From the NCBI GenBank assembly GCA_964415785.1, contig CAYQBU010000029.1, positions 1-30,524 on the forward strand: a stretch of 30,524 nt of DNA, given 5' to 3'. The notes below the pieces were generated by a model, which saw only the letters and a list, made by a program, of their open reading frames with translations, did not search any database and was not told where the DNA came from. The first letter of the stretch is position 1, and each line of letters starts with the position of its first letter. A program made the position numbers and the translations under genes. The stretch is from SLJM01 sp964415785. GTDB lineage: Bacteria > Myxococcota_A > Bradymonadia > Bradymonadales > Bradymonadaceae. Of this stretch, positions 7,750-14,793 are shown piece after piece.

Positions 7750-8610
7750 ATGCCACGTGCTCGCCGCCCCCTTTTTCTCGGCCTTGTCTCCCTTTTTTTT
7801 CTGACCAGTCTCAGCGCCGCCGCTGAAGAAGACGATCCCGACGAACAGACCTTTCCCGTCGATCTCTCCCTGGTCGCCGAAGTGGGCTTTAACGCCCCTC
7901 TTCACCACACCATCCAATTTAGCGAGGATGGTTCGCGCATCGACTACGTTGAAGAGGGCGGGCAAGGCGTGCTCTTTCCCTTTCAACGCCTCAGCGCCGA
8001 AGCCGCGCTCAGCGATCGCCATCGCCTGGTCTTTTTGTGGCAACCCCTCCAGCTTCAAACTCAGGTCCGCCTTCAACGCGACCTCACCATCGACGGGGCC
8101 ACCTTCTCCGAGGGCCAACCCGTGGACATGCTCTATAATTTTCCCTTCTTTCGAGCCAGCTACCTCTACGACCTCAGCGATCGCCCGGACCGCGAGATCG
8201 CCATCGGCCCCTCCGTCCAACTTCGCAACGCCACCATCGCCTTCCAGACCATCGACGGCGAGTTGCGCCGCGAGCGCCGCGACGTCGGCGTCGTCCCCAT
8301 CCTCAAATTTCGGGCCCAACAGACCACTGAGAGCGGCTGGTTTATGGGCCTGGAGGCCGATGGCTTTTACGCCCCCATTCGCTACCTCAACATCTCCGAC
8401 AGCGATGTCCTGGGCGCCATCTGGGACGTCAGCCTCCGCGCTGGTGCCCAGGTGCACCCCGACGTCAACGCCTTTCTCAACCTTCGCTACCTCGGCGGCG
8501 GCGCCGACGGCACTTCCTCTGACGAGGGCCAAGGCCAACCCGGCGATGGCTACAACCGCAACTGGCTCAACCTCCTGACCCTCAGCCTCGGCTTTGAGGC
8601 TTCTCTCTAG
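7750..8610 (+). CDS. Predicted outer-membrane beta-barrel protein, unknown function
   Basis: A Sec signal peptide covers the first 24 or so residues (RRPLFLGLVSLFFLTSL, then AAA before EEDD). The mature part consists of alternating-residue amphipathic segments with aromatic girdles, such as HRLVFLWQPLQLQTQVRLQ, WFMGLEADGFYAPI and WDVSLRAGAQVHP. It ends in a final strand, LLTLSLGFEASL, all typical of outer-membrane barrels. The terminal residue is Leu rather than the more usual Phe/Trp. The mature length (about 260) would fit an 8-12-strand barrel. The start is backed by GAGG at 7740-7743, 6 nt before the ATG. I do not recognise a specific family; transport, adhesion or lipid roles are all open. 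Confidence 0.65.
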   Translation: MPRARRPLFLGLVSLFFLTSLSAAAEEDDPDEQTFPVDLSLVAEVGFNAPLHHTIQFSEDGSRIDYVEEGGQGVLFPFQRLSAEAALSDRHRLVFLWQPLQLQTQVRLQRDLTIDGATFSEGQPVDMLYNFPFFRASYLYDLSDRPDREIAIGPSVQLRNATIAFQTIDGELRRERRDVGVVPILKFRAQQTTESGWFMGLEADGFYAPIRYLNISDSDVLGAIWDVSLRAGAQVHPDVNAFLNLRYLGGGADGTSSDEGQGQPGDGYNRNWLNLLTLSLGFEASL

Positions 8611-8744
8611 CCCGCCGACGTTGCATCAGACTCCACCGGCAAAATATGGTCTTTGAATAATGTGCTGGTGCTGGACGTCTTTTTTCACCACATTGGCCAC
8701 ATTATATTTTGGAACATCTGATCCCTTTGACGTGGAGAACGGGC

Positions 8745-9773
8745 ATGAGGTTTTGGCAATCAATAGCATGGTTAGGCGCCGCTGGCTTTCTCGCAACGGG
8801 TTCCATCGCCTGTATCGACGACTCCGCTTCCGCCGAAGGCCAGGAGGGCAACCTGGAGTTCGTCTACGATGCCCTCGATAGCGACAGCACTTTCGACCGC
8901 CCTCTGGCCGTCGGCTCTAGCCTTCCCATGTACGTGGAGCCTGCCGACGACCGAAGCTTTGACCGCCTCTCGTCGGTTTTCGGCGACCCCGAAGATGTCT
9001 TGACGGCGTCACTCGACAGTGGATCCAACGACTCCTTCGTGATCACCGGACACGCTGCGGGAGACGCCGACATCGTCGCCGAGGCGGTGGGCGGCGGCGA
9101 GACCTACACGGATTTTATCGGCTTTCAGGTCGACGAGGTCGACCAGGTCGAGCTTTCCCACCGCTGCACTACGGGAACCGAGGCCGGCTACCTCGTCGAT
9201 GAGTCCATGCACCTGGATTTCTATCGCTTCAACCAAACCGGAACCAAGCTCATCGGTGAGGCCCCCGCCAACGCCGACAGCGATCGCGCCTGCCAGGTCG
9301 CCATGACCCCCGCCTATCTCCACGACAACTCCGTCTGCAACGAAGCTGGACTCCACATCGACCCCGTCAGTGAATTGGGCGAATTCGTGGTCACCGCCGA
9401 TTCTCGCGCCCAGGTCATCAATCAGTCTCACCGCGAGCTTGGCCTCCACGTCATTCACCCCGACGAGTTGGACTTCCAACCCGTCGGTGACGACCTGCGC
9501 GCCGGCTCCACCCGCGACGTCGACCTCGCCCCCGATACGGAATCCGTGCGCGGCGAGTTCTGGCCCGTCTGCACTTCCCTAAACCTCGAAATTGATATCT
9601 TGACTCCCGACGTCTGTGAGAGCTCCACGGGTCGCACTCGATTCGACGTCGACGCCAGTGACCACAATGAGTTTCGCCTCCATGGCAATAATTCTGGCTG
9701 GTGCGAATTCCAAATCAATCTCGCCGACTACCCCGGTGTCGACGGTTGGATTCGGGGCGTTGAAATCCGCTGA
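8745..9773 (+). CDS. Lipoprotein with a possible bacterial Ig-like domain, unknown function
   Basis: A 342-residue protein. I chose the ATG at 8745, which has GGAG (8734-8737) 7 nt upstream and gives a normal signal peptide (MRFWQSIAWLGAAGFLATGS) ending in a lipobox-like SIAC. An upstream in-frame ATG at 8709 would add 12 residues. Residues ~30-130 contain the pattern DSFVITGHAAGDADIVAEAV followed by FQVDEVDQVEL, reminiscent of BIG2-type Ig-like domains. The rest is acidic and beta-rich with six or seven cysteines, probably disulphide-paired outside the cytoplasm. An AT-rich stretch (8701-8708) may hold the -10, but no clear -35 is visible. It ends 5 bp from the convergent Crp-like gene with no terminator between them. 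Confidence 0.6.
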   Translation: MRFWQSIAWLGAAGFLATGSIACIDDSASAEGQEGNLEFVYDALDSDSTFDRPLAVGSSLPMYVEPADDRSFDRLSSVFGDPEDVLTASLDSGSNDSFVITGHAAGDADIVAEAVGGGETYTDFIGFQVDEVDQVELSHRCTTGTEAGYLVDESMHLDFYRFNQTGTKLIGEAPANADSDRACQVAMTPAYLHDNSVCNEAGLHIDPVSELGEFVVTADSRAQVINQSHRELGLHVIHPDELDFQPVGDDLRAGSTRDVDLAPDTESVRGEFWPVCTSLNLEIDILTPDVCESSTGRTRFDVDASDHNEFRLHGNNSGWCEFQINLADYPGVDGWIRGVEIR

Positions 9774-9778
9774 CGCCC

Positions 9779-10465
9779 TCATACCCCCTGAGCGTAGTCT
9801 CGGAGTCGATGAAGCTCTTTCACGATCAGATGGCCCGACTCCTCACCGATCAGGGCCCCCTTTTCAAATAGTCCCCAGACCTGCCGCGATTGCCGGCGGT
9901 CGAGCCCCGCTAACTCCGCCAGTTGGCGGGGCTTTAACGCCATGGGGAGCCTTCCTCGATCCCCATCGACCTCTCCGTATTCCTCCACCAAATGAACCAG
10001 GATGCGCGCCATTCGAGTCGTCGCCGTCGCCCCCAATAGCGGCCACAGAGGCACCTCCACCAGCGACTTATTGAACCACCCGCCGGCCTGTACCTCGCGG
10101 CGCCACTGCTCATCGCGCCACAATTCCTTGAGCCGCGTCTGACCGATCAGGCAAAGCGTCGTCTCTCCATGGGAGCGCACCAGCTCTCGGGACTCCCCGT
10201 CACTTCCCCGTTCCATGGTCGGTCCAAAGGCGTCACCTCTTCGCAACCTCACTTCTCTGGCCTCCTGGGCCGGCTTCGCTCGAATCTCCCCCTCCACCAC
10301 CAAGATCACCTCATCGCCCTCCAAAAAAAGAGGGATCTGGGCGTCGTGGCCCCAGCGCTCAACCCTGCCCTCCTCACAGGCTTCGGCCAGCGCCTTTTCG
10401 CCTACGCGATCTTCCACCAGATCCCGAAACAACCACAACCTGCGATCCTTACTCCTCACTTCCAC
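9779..10465 (-). CDS. Crp/Fnr-family transcriptional regulator at the end of the type III secretion cluster
   Basis: The 228-residue protein has an N-terminal cyclic-nucleotide-binding-like beta-roll: about residues 20-120, with IPLFLEGDEVILVVEGEIRA and VRLRRGDAFGP. A dimerisation helix follows, then a C-terminal winged helix: LKPRQLAELAGLDRRQSRQV and LFEKGALI...HLIVKELHRL, the Crp-type HTH followed by the wing. The consensus cAMP phosphate-binding motif (RxSA) is not evident, so the ligand, if any, is unknown. The start is a GTG at 10465 with AAGGA upstream. It lies 12 bp after the previous gene, so it is probably the last cistron of the secretion operon. A regulatory role for that operon is inferred from position only. 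It ends convergently with the lipoprotein gene. Confidence 0.75.
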   Translation of the reverse strand: MEVRSKDRRLWLFRDLVEDRVGEKALAEACEEGRVERWGHDAQIPLFLEGDEVILVVEGEIRAKPAQEAREVRLRRGDAFGPTMERGSDGESRELVRSHGETTLCLIGQTRLKELWRDEQWRREVQAGGWFNKSLVEVPLWPLLGATATTRMARILVHLVEEYGEVDGDRGRLPMALKPRQLAELAGLDRRQSRQVWGLFEKGALIGEESGHLIVKELHRLRDYAQGV

Positions 10466-10477
10466 CTCGTCCTTTGC

Positions 10478-10846
10478 CTACTCCGCGCAGCGCGCCAACA
10501 CCTCATGCTTCATCGCCAGGTGATCTTCGAGGACTTGCCCCATCTCCTGCAAGGCCCGCATCGACCCCTGCTCTTGACCGAATCGCTCTCCCACCGCCTC
10601 CAGGGCCACCTGGGTCTGGCCCGCCGTCGGCTTTGCCTCTCCCGCCGGCCAGGGTGGCTCCGGGAGCGTCGCCACCCCTTCGGGCTCTGAAAACCCCTCC
10701 AGGCGGGTCAATAACTCCCCCATCATCGGCGCCATCACCGACGCCACCTGCTCCTCTTGAAGGTGAGTCGTGATCGCCTTTCGAAGCTCCTTGACCTCCC
10801 CGGCCTGCGCCGACCACCCACCCTGAACCCCTCCCACCTTGGCCAT
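10478..10846 (-). CDS. Small unknown protein in the sctP position of the type III secretion cluster
   Basis: A 122-residue, Gln/Glu/Met-rich, mostly helical protein with no signal peptide or membrane segment. It has a Pro-rich middle (LPEPPWPAGEAKPTAGQ) between two helical halves. It starts 2 bp after the sctO stop (TGACCATG) with a strong GGGGAGG site. It also ends 12 bp before the Crp-like gene, so expression is coupled to the secretion operon. In many systems the gene after sctO is sctP, the needle-length regulator, but that is usually longer and I cannot recognise its signature. A chaperone or needle-complex accessory is equally possible. An overlapping frame (10503-10883) has worse spacing and was rejected. 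Confidence 0.6.
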   Translation of the reverse strand: MAKVGGVQGGWSAQAGEVKELRKAITTHLQEEQVASVMAPMMGELLTRLEGFSEPEGVATLPEPPWPAGEAKPTAGQTQVALEAVGERFGQEQGSMRALQEMGQVLEDHLAMKHEVLARCAE

Positions 10847-10848
10847 GG

Positions 10849-11331
10849 TCAGCCTCCCCGCCAGATACGACTCGCCACTTCATCCATCTCCCTCGACGCC
10901 TTTCGCCTCGCCTTTTGACTCCGCTTGGCCTCCCATTTCTCTCGATGCCCCTCCACCGCCTTGAGCTGACGAATGGCCTCAGTCATCGCCTCCTTGCGCT
11001 CATCCATCTTCTGGCGCGCCCTCTCCACCTCCTCCAAGGCCTGCTTCTTTTCTAGCTCCAGCTGCTCCTCTTCGGCGATCAACCGTCGCCTGTAGCGCCC
11101 AAAAGCCTGCACCTCACCGCTCGAAACATGACCGTTGGCCATGTCCTTGGAAAACCTCTCCTCCGCCTTGTGACGCTCCTGGCGTTGGGCCCTCATTTTT
11201 GCCCGACACTCCTGATAGGCCTGCCGTCGCTGCTCCCATGCCTTCTTTGCTCGCCCGACCTCTTCTTCGGCCTTCTCCAACTCCCGTTGGCGTATCTCGC
11301 AAAGTACCTCCAGCTCATAATCGTCACTCAT
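10849..11331 (-). CDS. sctO: Type III secretion central-stalk protein, SctO/FliJ-like
   Basis: A 160-residue coiled-coil protein, almost entirely charged heptad-like helix (ELEKAEEEVGRAKKAWEQRR; EEEQLELEKKQALEEVERAR). It ends in a basic segment with DEVASRIWRGG. SctO/FliJ proteins form the stalk inserted into the SctN/FliI hexamer and couple it to the export gate. They are short antiparallel coiled coils encoded just after the ATPase gene, as here. Two ATGs stand in tandem; I prefer the second (11331) because AAGGAG is 5 nt from it and only 2 nt from the first (11334). Identification rests on size, coiled coil and gene order, since the family diverges strongly. Confidence 0.7.
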   Translation of the reverse strand: MSDDYELEVLCEIRQRELEKAEEEVGRAKKAWEQRRQAYQECRAKMRAQRQERHKAEERFSKDMANGHVSSGEVQAFGRYRRRLIAEEEQLELEKKQALEEVERARQKMDERKEAMTEAIRQLKAVEGHREKWEAKRSQKARRKASREMDEVASRIWRGG

Positions 11332-11382
11332 CATCGCTCCTTGATTGCTCTTCCATGATCATCCTTGATCCCAATCGACGAA

Positions 11383-12723
11383 CTATCCAAATAGATCGAG
11401 CATCCGCTCTACCGTCTCCTTGATCGGCGTCCGCTCGGTTAATCCTTGTTGTAAAAACTCCTCCAGCTCCTCGATATAATCGATCGCCAGATCCACTTCA
11501 TAATCGTTGCCATACTCATAGGCCCCCAACCGGATAAGATCGCGGTGGGCCTCATAGGTGGCCAAAATATCGCGAAACCGCTTCGCCGCCTCGCCGTGCG
11601 AGGCCGACACCACATCGCCCATCACCCGCGACAGGGAGGGCAAGATATCGATCGCCGGCCAATGGCCCCGGCTCGCCAACTCGCGACTCAAAATAATATG
11701 GCCATCCAGGATCCCCCGTACTTCGTCGGCAATGGGCTCCTCCATATCGCCGCCGGCCACCAACACCGTATATAGCGCGGTGATCGATCCTTCGGCGTCA
11801 TTGCCTGTGCGCTCCAGGAGGCGTGGCAACATACTGAATACACTGGGTGGATAGCCCTGACGCGCCGGCGGCTCGCCCGCCGCCAGCCCCACCTCGCGCT
11901 GGGCCCGCGCAAATCGGGTCACCGAGTCCATCATCAATAACACCTCCTTTCGCTGGGCCCGGAAGTATTCGGCGATCGCCGTGGCCACGAACGCCGACTT
12001 GAGCCGAATCAGGCTCGGCGCATCGCTGGTGGCCACAACCACCACAGCCCGCTTCATCCCCTCTTCGCCCAACACCTCCTCGATGAACTCGCGCACCTCG
12101 CGCCCCCGCTCTCCGATCAGCGAGATCACCACCACCTCCGCCTCGCTTCCCCGGGCGATCTGGCCCATCAACGTCGACTTGCCCACCCCCGAGCCAGCGA
12201 ATAGCCCCACCCGCTGGCCTCGCCCCACCGTCAACAGTCCATCGATGGCGCGAATCCCCATCGACATCGCCTCGCCGATCCGCTTTCGCCGAAAGGGGTC
12301 GGGGGCCGGCCGCATCAAGGGCCACCGCTCGATGCCCCGTCCCTTCAGGGCCGGCCCTCCATCGATGGGGCGACCCAATCCATCGAGCACACGGCCCAGT
12401 AGCGCCGGCCCACAGCGCAGCTCCAGCGCTCTCCCCGTCGTCTCCACCGCCGCATCGGGCCCCACCCCTCGGACCTCGCCTAGTGGCATCAAGATGGCGT
12501 CTCGACCACAAAACCCCACTACCTCTGCCAGTCGCTTTGGCGCTCCCCTGGGGTCGATCTCCACGAGTTCTCCCACCGACGCCCCCGGCACCGTGGCTCG
12601 CACGATCAGCCCCGTCACCTCCTGGACCCGACCCCGCTCGCGCAGCGACGGCCCACTGGCGTCGATCTTGTCCCATACCCCGCCCAGAAGCGACGACCTC
12701 TCCATATCCGCGCCCTCATTCAT
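11383..12723 (-). CDS. sctN: Type III secretion system ATPase SctN (FliI/YscN family)
   Basis: The hexameric cytoplasmic ATPase that releases chaperones and unfolds export substrates. The 446 residues match the family's length. The Walker A motif is AGSGVGKST (176-184). The LIGERGREV segment (202-210) carries the catalytic Glu, and Walker B is LLMMDS (262-267). The family hallmarks YPPSVFSMLPRLLERTG and GHIILSRELASRGHWPAID are intact. The C-terminal domain includes YEYGNDYEVDLAIDYI. The start overlaps the sctL stop by 4 bp (ATGA), with a GGAGG site 4 nt upstream, indicating translational coupling. FliI of flagella is very similar. The neighbouring SctI- and SctJ-like genes (rather than flagellar genes) favour a non-flagellar injectisome. 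Confidence 0.93.
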   Translation of the reverse strand: MNEGADMERSSLLGGVWDKIDASGPSLRERGRVQEVTGLIVRATVPGASVGELVEIDPRGAPKRLAEVVGFCGRDAILMPLGEVRGVGPDAAVETTGRALELRCGPALLGRVLDGLGRPIDGGPALKGRGIERWPLMRPAPDPFRRKRIGEAMSMGIRAIDGLLTVGRGQRVGLFAGSGVGKSTLMGQIARGSEAEVVVISLIGERGREVREFIEEVLGEEGMKRAVVVVATSDAPSLIRLKSAFVATAIAEYFRAQRKEVLLMMDSVTRFARAQREVGLAAGEPPARQGYPPSVFSMLPRLLERTGNDAEGSITALYTVLVAGGDMEEPIADEVRGILDGHIILSRELASRGHWPAIDILPSLSRVMGDVVSASHGEAAKRFRDILATYEAHRDLIRLGAYEYGNDYEVDLAIDYIEELEEFLQQGLTERTPIKETVERMLDLFG

Positions 12724-13397
12724 CGCTCCTCCCCGGTCAGTCGCTCCTTAAGCACCGCCAATTGGGTCTCCAAACAGGCGTCGATGCGCCCCGATGCCGT
12801 CTCCACGACGCATCCACCACGATCGACGGCGTCGTCACCACAGAAATAAATCGCCACTCCCTGCAGCCGTCTCGCATAGGCGTCGCGCTGCGCCTTGACC
12901 CACTCCAAATCGTCGGGATGTACCCGAATCTCGATCGCCTCATGCCCCCTCGCCCTGGGCAATACCTCGGCCACCATATCGGCCACCCACTCTGGATGGC
13001 GCTCCAGCGATCGACCCAGAATGCGCCTCGCCAGCTCAAAGGCCAACTCCACCATTTCCCGCTCTCCCGAGCGCCGGAGCTCCTCAAACTCCGCCCTCGC
13101 CTTCGCCAGCATCTCCTCGCATTGCCCCAACCCCTCGCGCTTTCCCTCTTTTCGCGCCGCCGCTCGGATCGCCTCTGCCTCCTCGCGAGCCTCCTCCAAT
13201 TCCCGGATCGCCTGCTCCCGAAGCGCCTCCAACCGCCGTCGCCGAGCCCCCAACTCATCGACCACACCGGCCTTGAGCACCCCGGCCTCCTCCACCAGGG
13301 GACGCACCGCAGCGGCCACCTCCGATCCTGCTTCAATGATCGCCGGAAACCCCTGTTCCTGTGGGCTTTCGCTATTCTCCGGTTTTCTATCCACCAT
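12720..13397 (-). CDS. sctL: Type III secretion ATPase-peripheral stator SctL (FliH/YscL family)
   Basis: A 225-residue protein that should link the ATPase to the cytoplasmic sorting platform. It has a disordered N-terminus, a long charged coiled coil (RRRRLEALREQAIRELEEAR and on to about residue 105), and a globular C-terminal half. The C-terminal half carries ELAFELARRILGRSLE-type sequence and the IEIRVHPDDLEWVKAQ segment typical of FliH/SctL. GGCVVETASGRIDACLETQL is the conserved ending. I start at the ATG at 13397, preceded by GGGGGA; this overlaps the sctJ end by 11 bp. The frame runs to 13451, but that extension would overlap sctJ by 65 bp. The 3' end overlaps sctN by 4 bp. Confidence 0.88.
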   Translation of the reverse strand: MVDRKPENSESPQEQGFPAIIEAGSEVAAAVRPLVEEAGVLKAGVVDELGARRRRLEALREQAIRELEEAREEAEAIRAAARKEGKREGLGQCEEMLAKARAEFEELRRSGEREMVELAFELARRILGRSLERHPEWVADMVAEVLPRARGHEAIEIRVHPDDLEWVKAQRDAYARRLQGVAIYFCGDDAVDRGGCVVETASGRIDACLETQLAVLKERLTGEER

Positions 13398-14214
13398 GGT
13401 GTCCCCCGGCCCGGACCCGCCGGAAACGCAGAACCAACGCCACCACGGCACTCGCCATCAACACCACCATCAAGCCCATCACTGCCAGCACCGCCTGAAG
13501 CATCCGATGGCTCTCCGGCGCCACCACCAGCGGCCCCACCTGGGCATAAGCCGGTTCCATTTCTCGCTCTTCCACCGACGGACGGGGCACGGCCTGCATG
13601 ACCACCCTCACGGCCTCGGGCTCCAGCCCATCGACGGCGCCGCTGATCAACGCCCTCAACGCCTCTTCGCTCAGCGGCGGCCCCTCTTCATCTTCGCGCC
13701 ACTGCAACAGCACGCTCGCCCGGGGCTTGGAGACCTCGGCACCGGCCAGGGCGATCCGCGGCTGCTCGGGCAACACCAGATGGATATGGGCATCCACCAC
13801 CCCGTCAATGCGCAGCAAACTGCTCTGCAACTCCCTGGATGTGGCGTATTGGAGCACGACCCGCTCCTCCTCCGCCGTAGGGATCAACCCCCCGCCGGGA
13901 TAAAAATCATCGAAGCCCCCTTCCGCCCGCCTGGGAAACCCGTGGCGCTGCAAGACCGACCATGCGTCGACGCGCTGGCTTTGCTCCACCTCGATCGCCC
14001 ACCGCTCTCCATCCCTGGGATCCACCACCTTGCGCGCCTCAATGCCCTCCTGGGCCAGGGTGACCATCATCGTATTGGCCTCTTCCTCCGCCAACCCATG
14101 GTGCAGGGGATCGCTACATCCCATCAATCCTGCGGCCGACACCACGGCCACCGCCATCGCCATCACCCACCGCTGCACCCCCACCGTCGTTGACCCTTGC
14201 CTCGTCTCTCTCAT
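13387..14214 (-). CDS. sctJ: Type III secretion inner-membrane ring lipoprotein SctJ (YscJ/PrgK/EscJ)
   Basis: A 275-residue inner-ring component of the injectisome basal body. The signal peptide ends in the lipobox GLMGC, giving a lipidated Cys. The first ring-building motif follows as HGLAEEEANTMMVTLAQEGI, the family hallmark, then RWAIEVEQSQ. The second ring domain carries RELQSSLLRIDGVVDAHIHL and the ASVLLQW strand. A hydrophobic helix near residues 241-264 (LAVMGLMVVLMASAVVALVL) is the C-terminal membrane anchor, ending in a short basic/His tail. Flagellar FliF is larger and lacks the lipobox, so this is a non-flagellar system. GGGGAGC precedes the ATG at 14214; the gene lies 10 bp after sctI. 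Confidence 0.93.
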   Translation of the reverse strand: MRETRQGSTTVGVQRWVMAMAVAVVSAAGLMGCSDPLHHGLAEEEANTMMVTLAQEGIEARKVVDPRDGERWAIEVEQSQRVDAWSVLQRHGFPRRAEGGFDDFYPGGGLIPTAEEERVVLQYATSRELQSSLLRIDGVVDAHIHLVLPEQPRIALAGAEVSKPRASVLLQWREDEEGPPLSEEALRALISGAVDGLEPEAVRVVMQAVPRPSVEEREMEPAYAQVGPLVVAPESHRMLQAVLAVMGLMVVLMASAVVALVLRFRRVRAGGHHGG

Positions 14215-14224
14215 TTGCTCCCCA

Positions 14225-14650
14225 TCAAACCTGGGTATTCATCACCTTGTCGAGACCGCTCGTCGCCTGCTCCACGACCTTCGTCGTCAAATCTACGCGC
14301 TGCGAATAGCTGTAGATCACGGCTTGCATCTGGAGCATCTCCTGCTGATCCAGGGTGTCACCGCTGATGCATCGCTCCATCATCGCCTGGATATCATCTT
14401 CCTCTGACAGCAACTGCTGGACGAAGTCGTCGGTCGGAATCTGGCTCACCGCCTCCACCTCCACTACTTCTTCGACCTCCTGGATCGCCTCCGAGTCCTC
14501 GACGCCATCGACCTGAGCCTCCTGCTCTCCCATGGCGGCGTCGAAGCCCCCATCCTGAGTCCCCGGCCCATCCGTCGCCTCCGCGCCGCCGACCTCCTGG
14601 ATCGCCGTCGCCGCTTGCTGAGCCATCTGGCCGCTGATCGCGTCGCTCAC
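14225..14650 (-). CDS. sctI: Type III secretion inner-rod protein SctI-like
   Basis: A 141-residue acidic protein. The N-terminal half is Gln/Glu/Gly-rich and probably disordered. The C-terminal 40 residues (QEMLQMQAVIYSYSQRVDLT then TKVVEQATSGLDKVMNTQV) match the pattern of YscI/PrgJ inner-rod proteins: a short helix, a Gln, then the long amphipathic helix ending near the C-terminus. The start should be the GTG at 14650, because AGGAG (14657-14661) lies 6 nt upstream. The longer frame from an ATG at 14695 would add 15 basic residues and bury that site. It is the first gene of the secretion block, followed 10 bp later by sctJ, the same order as in Ysc/Inv-type clusters. Confidence 0.75.
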   Translation of the reverse strand: MSDAISGQMAQQAATAIQEVGGAEATDGPGTQDGGFDAAMGEQEAQVDGVEDSEAIQEVEEVVEVEAVSQIPTDDFVQQLLSEEDDIQAMMERCISGDTLDQQEMLQMQAVIYSYSQRVDLTTKVVEQATSGLDKVMNTQV

Positions 14651-14656
14651 AGCTCT

Positions 14657-14661
14657 CTCCT
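14657..14661 (-). promoter_or_regulatory. Ribosome-binding site deciding the sctI GTG start
   Basis: AGGAG on the minus strand, 6 nt from GTG at 14648-14650. The spacing is optimal and supports the short form of SctI over the ATG at 14695. Confidence 0.6.
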
Positions 14662-14746
14662 GATCTCTTATCCAAACCACCCTTACTGCTCGCATTGCGC
14701 CTTCGGAGCTACACCTCGCTCTCGCCCGAATTCGCCCTCCCCTCTA

Positions 14747-14793
14747 TTGTCGACAACTTGGCCCACAACCTTTCGGAAAATATTAAATTTTCC
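14747..14793. repeat. Two short palindromes between the kinase stop and sctI
   Basis: TTGTCGACAA (14747-14756) is a perfect 10-bp palindrome. GGAAAAT/ATTTTCC (14775-14781 and 14787-14793, 5-nt loop) begins directly after the kinase stop codon. They lie about 100-145 bp upstream of the first secretion gene. The second could be a weak terminator for the kinase transcript and the first an operator for the secretion operon; no clear sigma70 promoter is visible around them. Confidence 0.4.

Noticed and set aside
10503..10883. Alternative minus-strand frame of 126 residues overlapping the sctP-position gene
   Set aside because: It overlaps sctO by 35 bp, is Gly/Arg-rich, and lacks the coupled ribosome-binding site that 10478-10846 has.
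12483..14193. Long plus-strand open frames (372 and 432 residues) across the sctN-sctL-sctJ genes
   Set aside because: They are antisense to clearly recognised secretion genes, low in complexity (Ser/Pro/Arg/His-rich) and arise from GC-rich codon bias.
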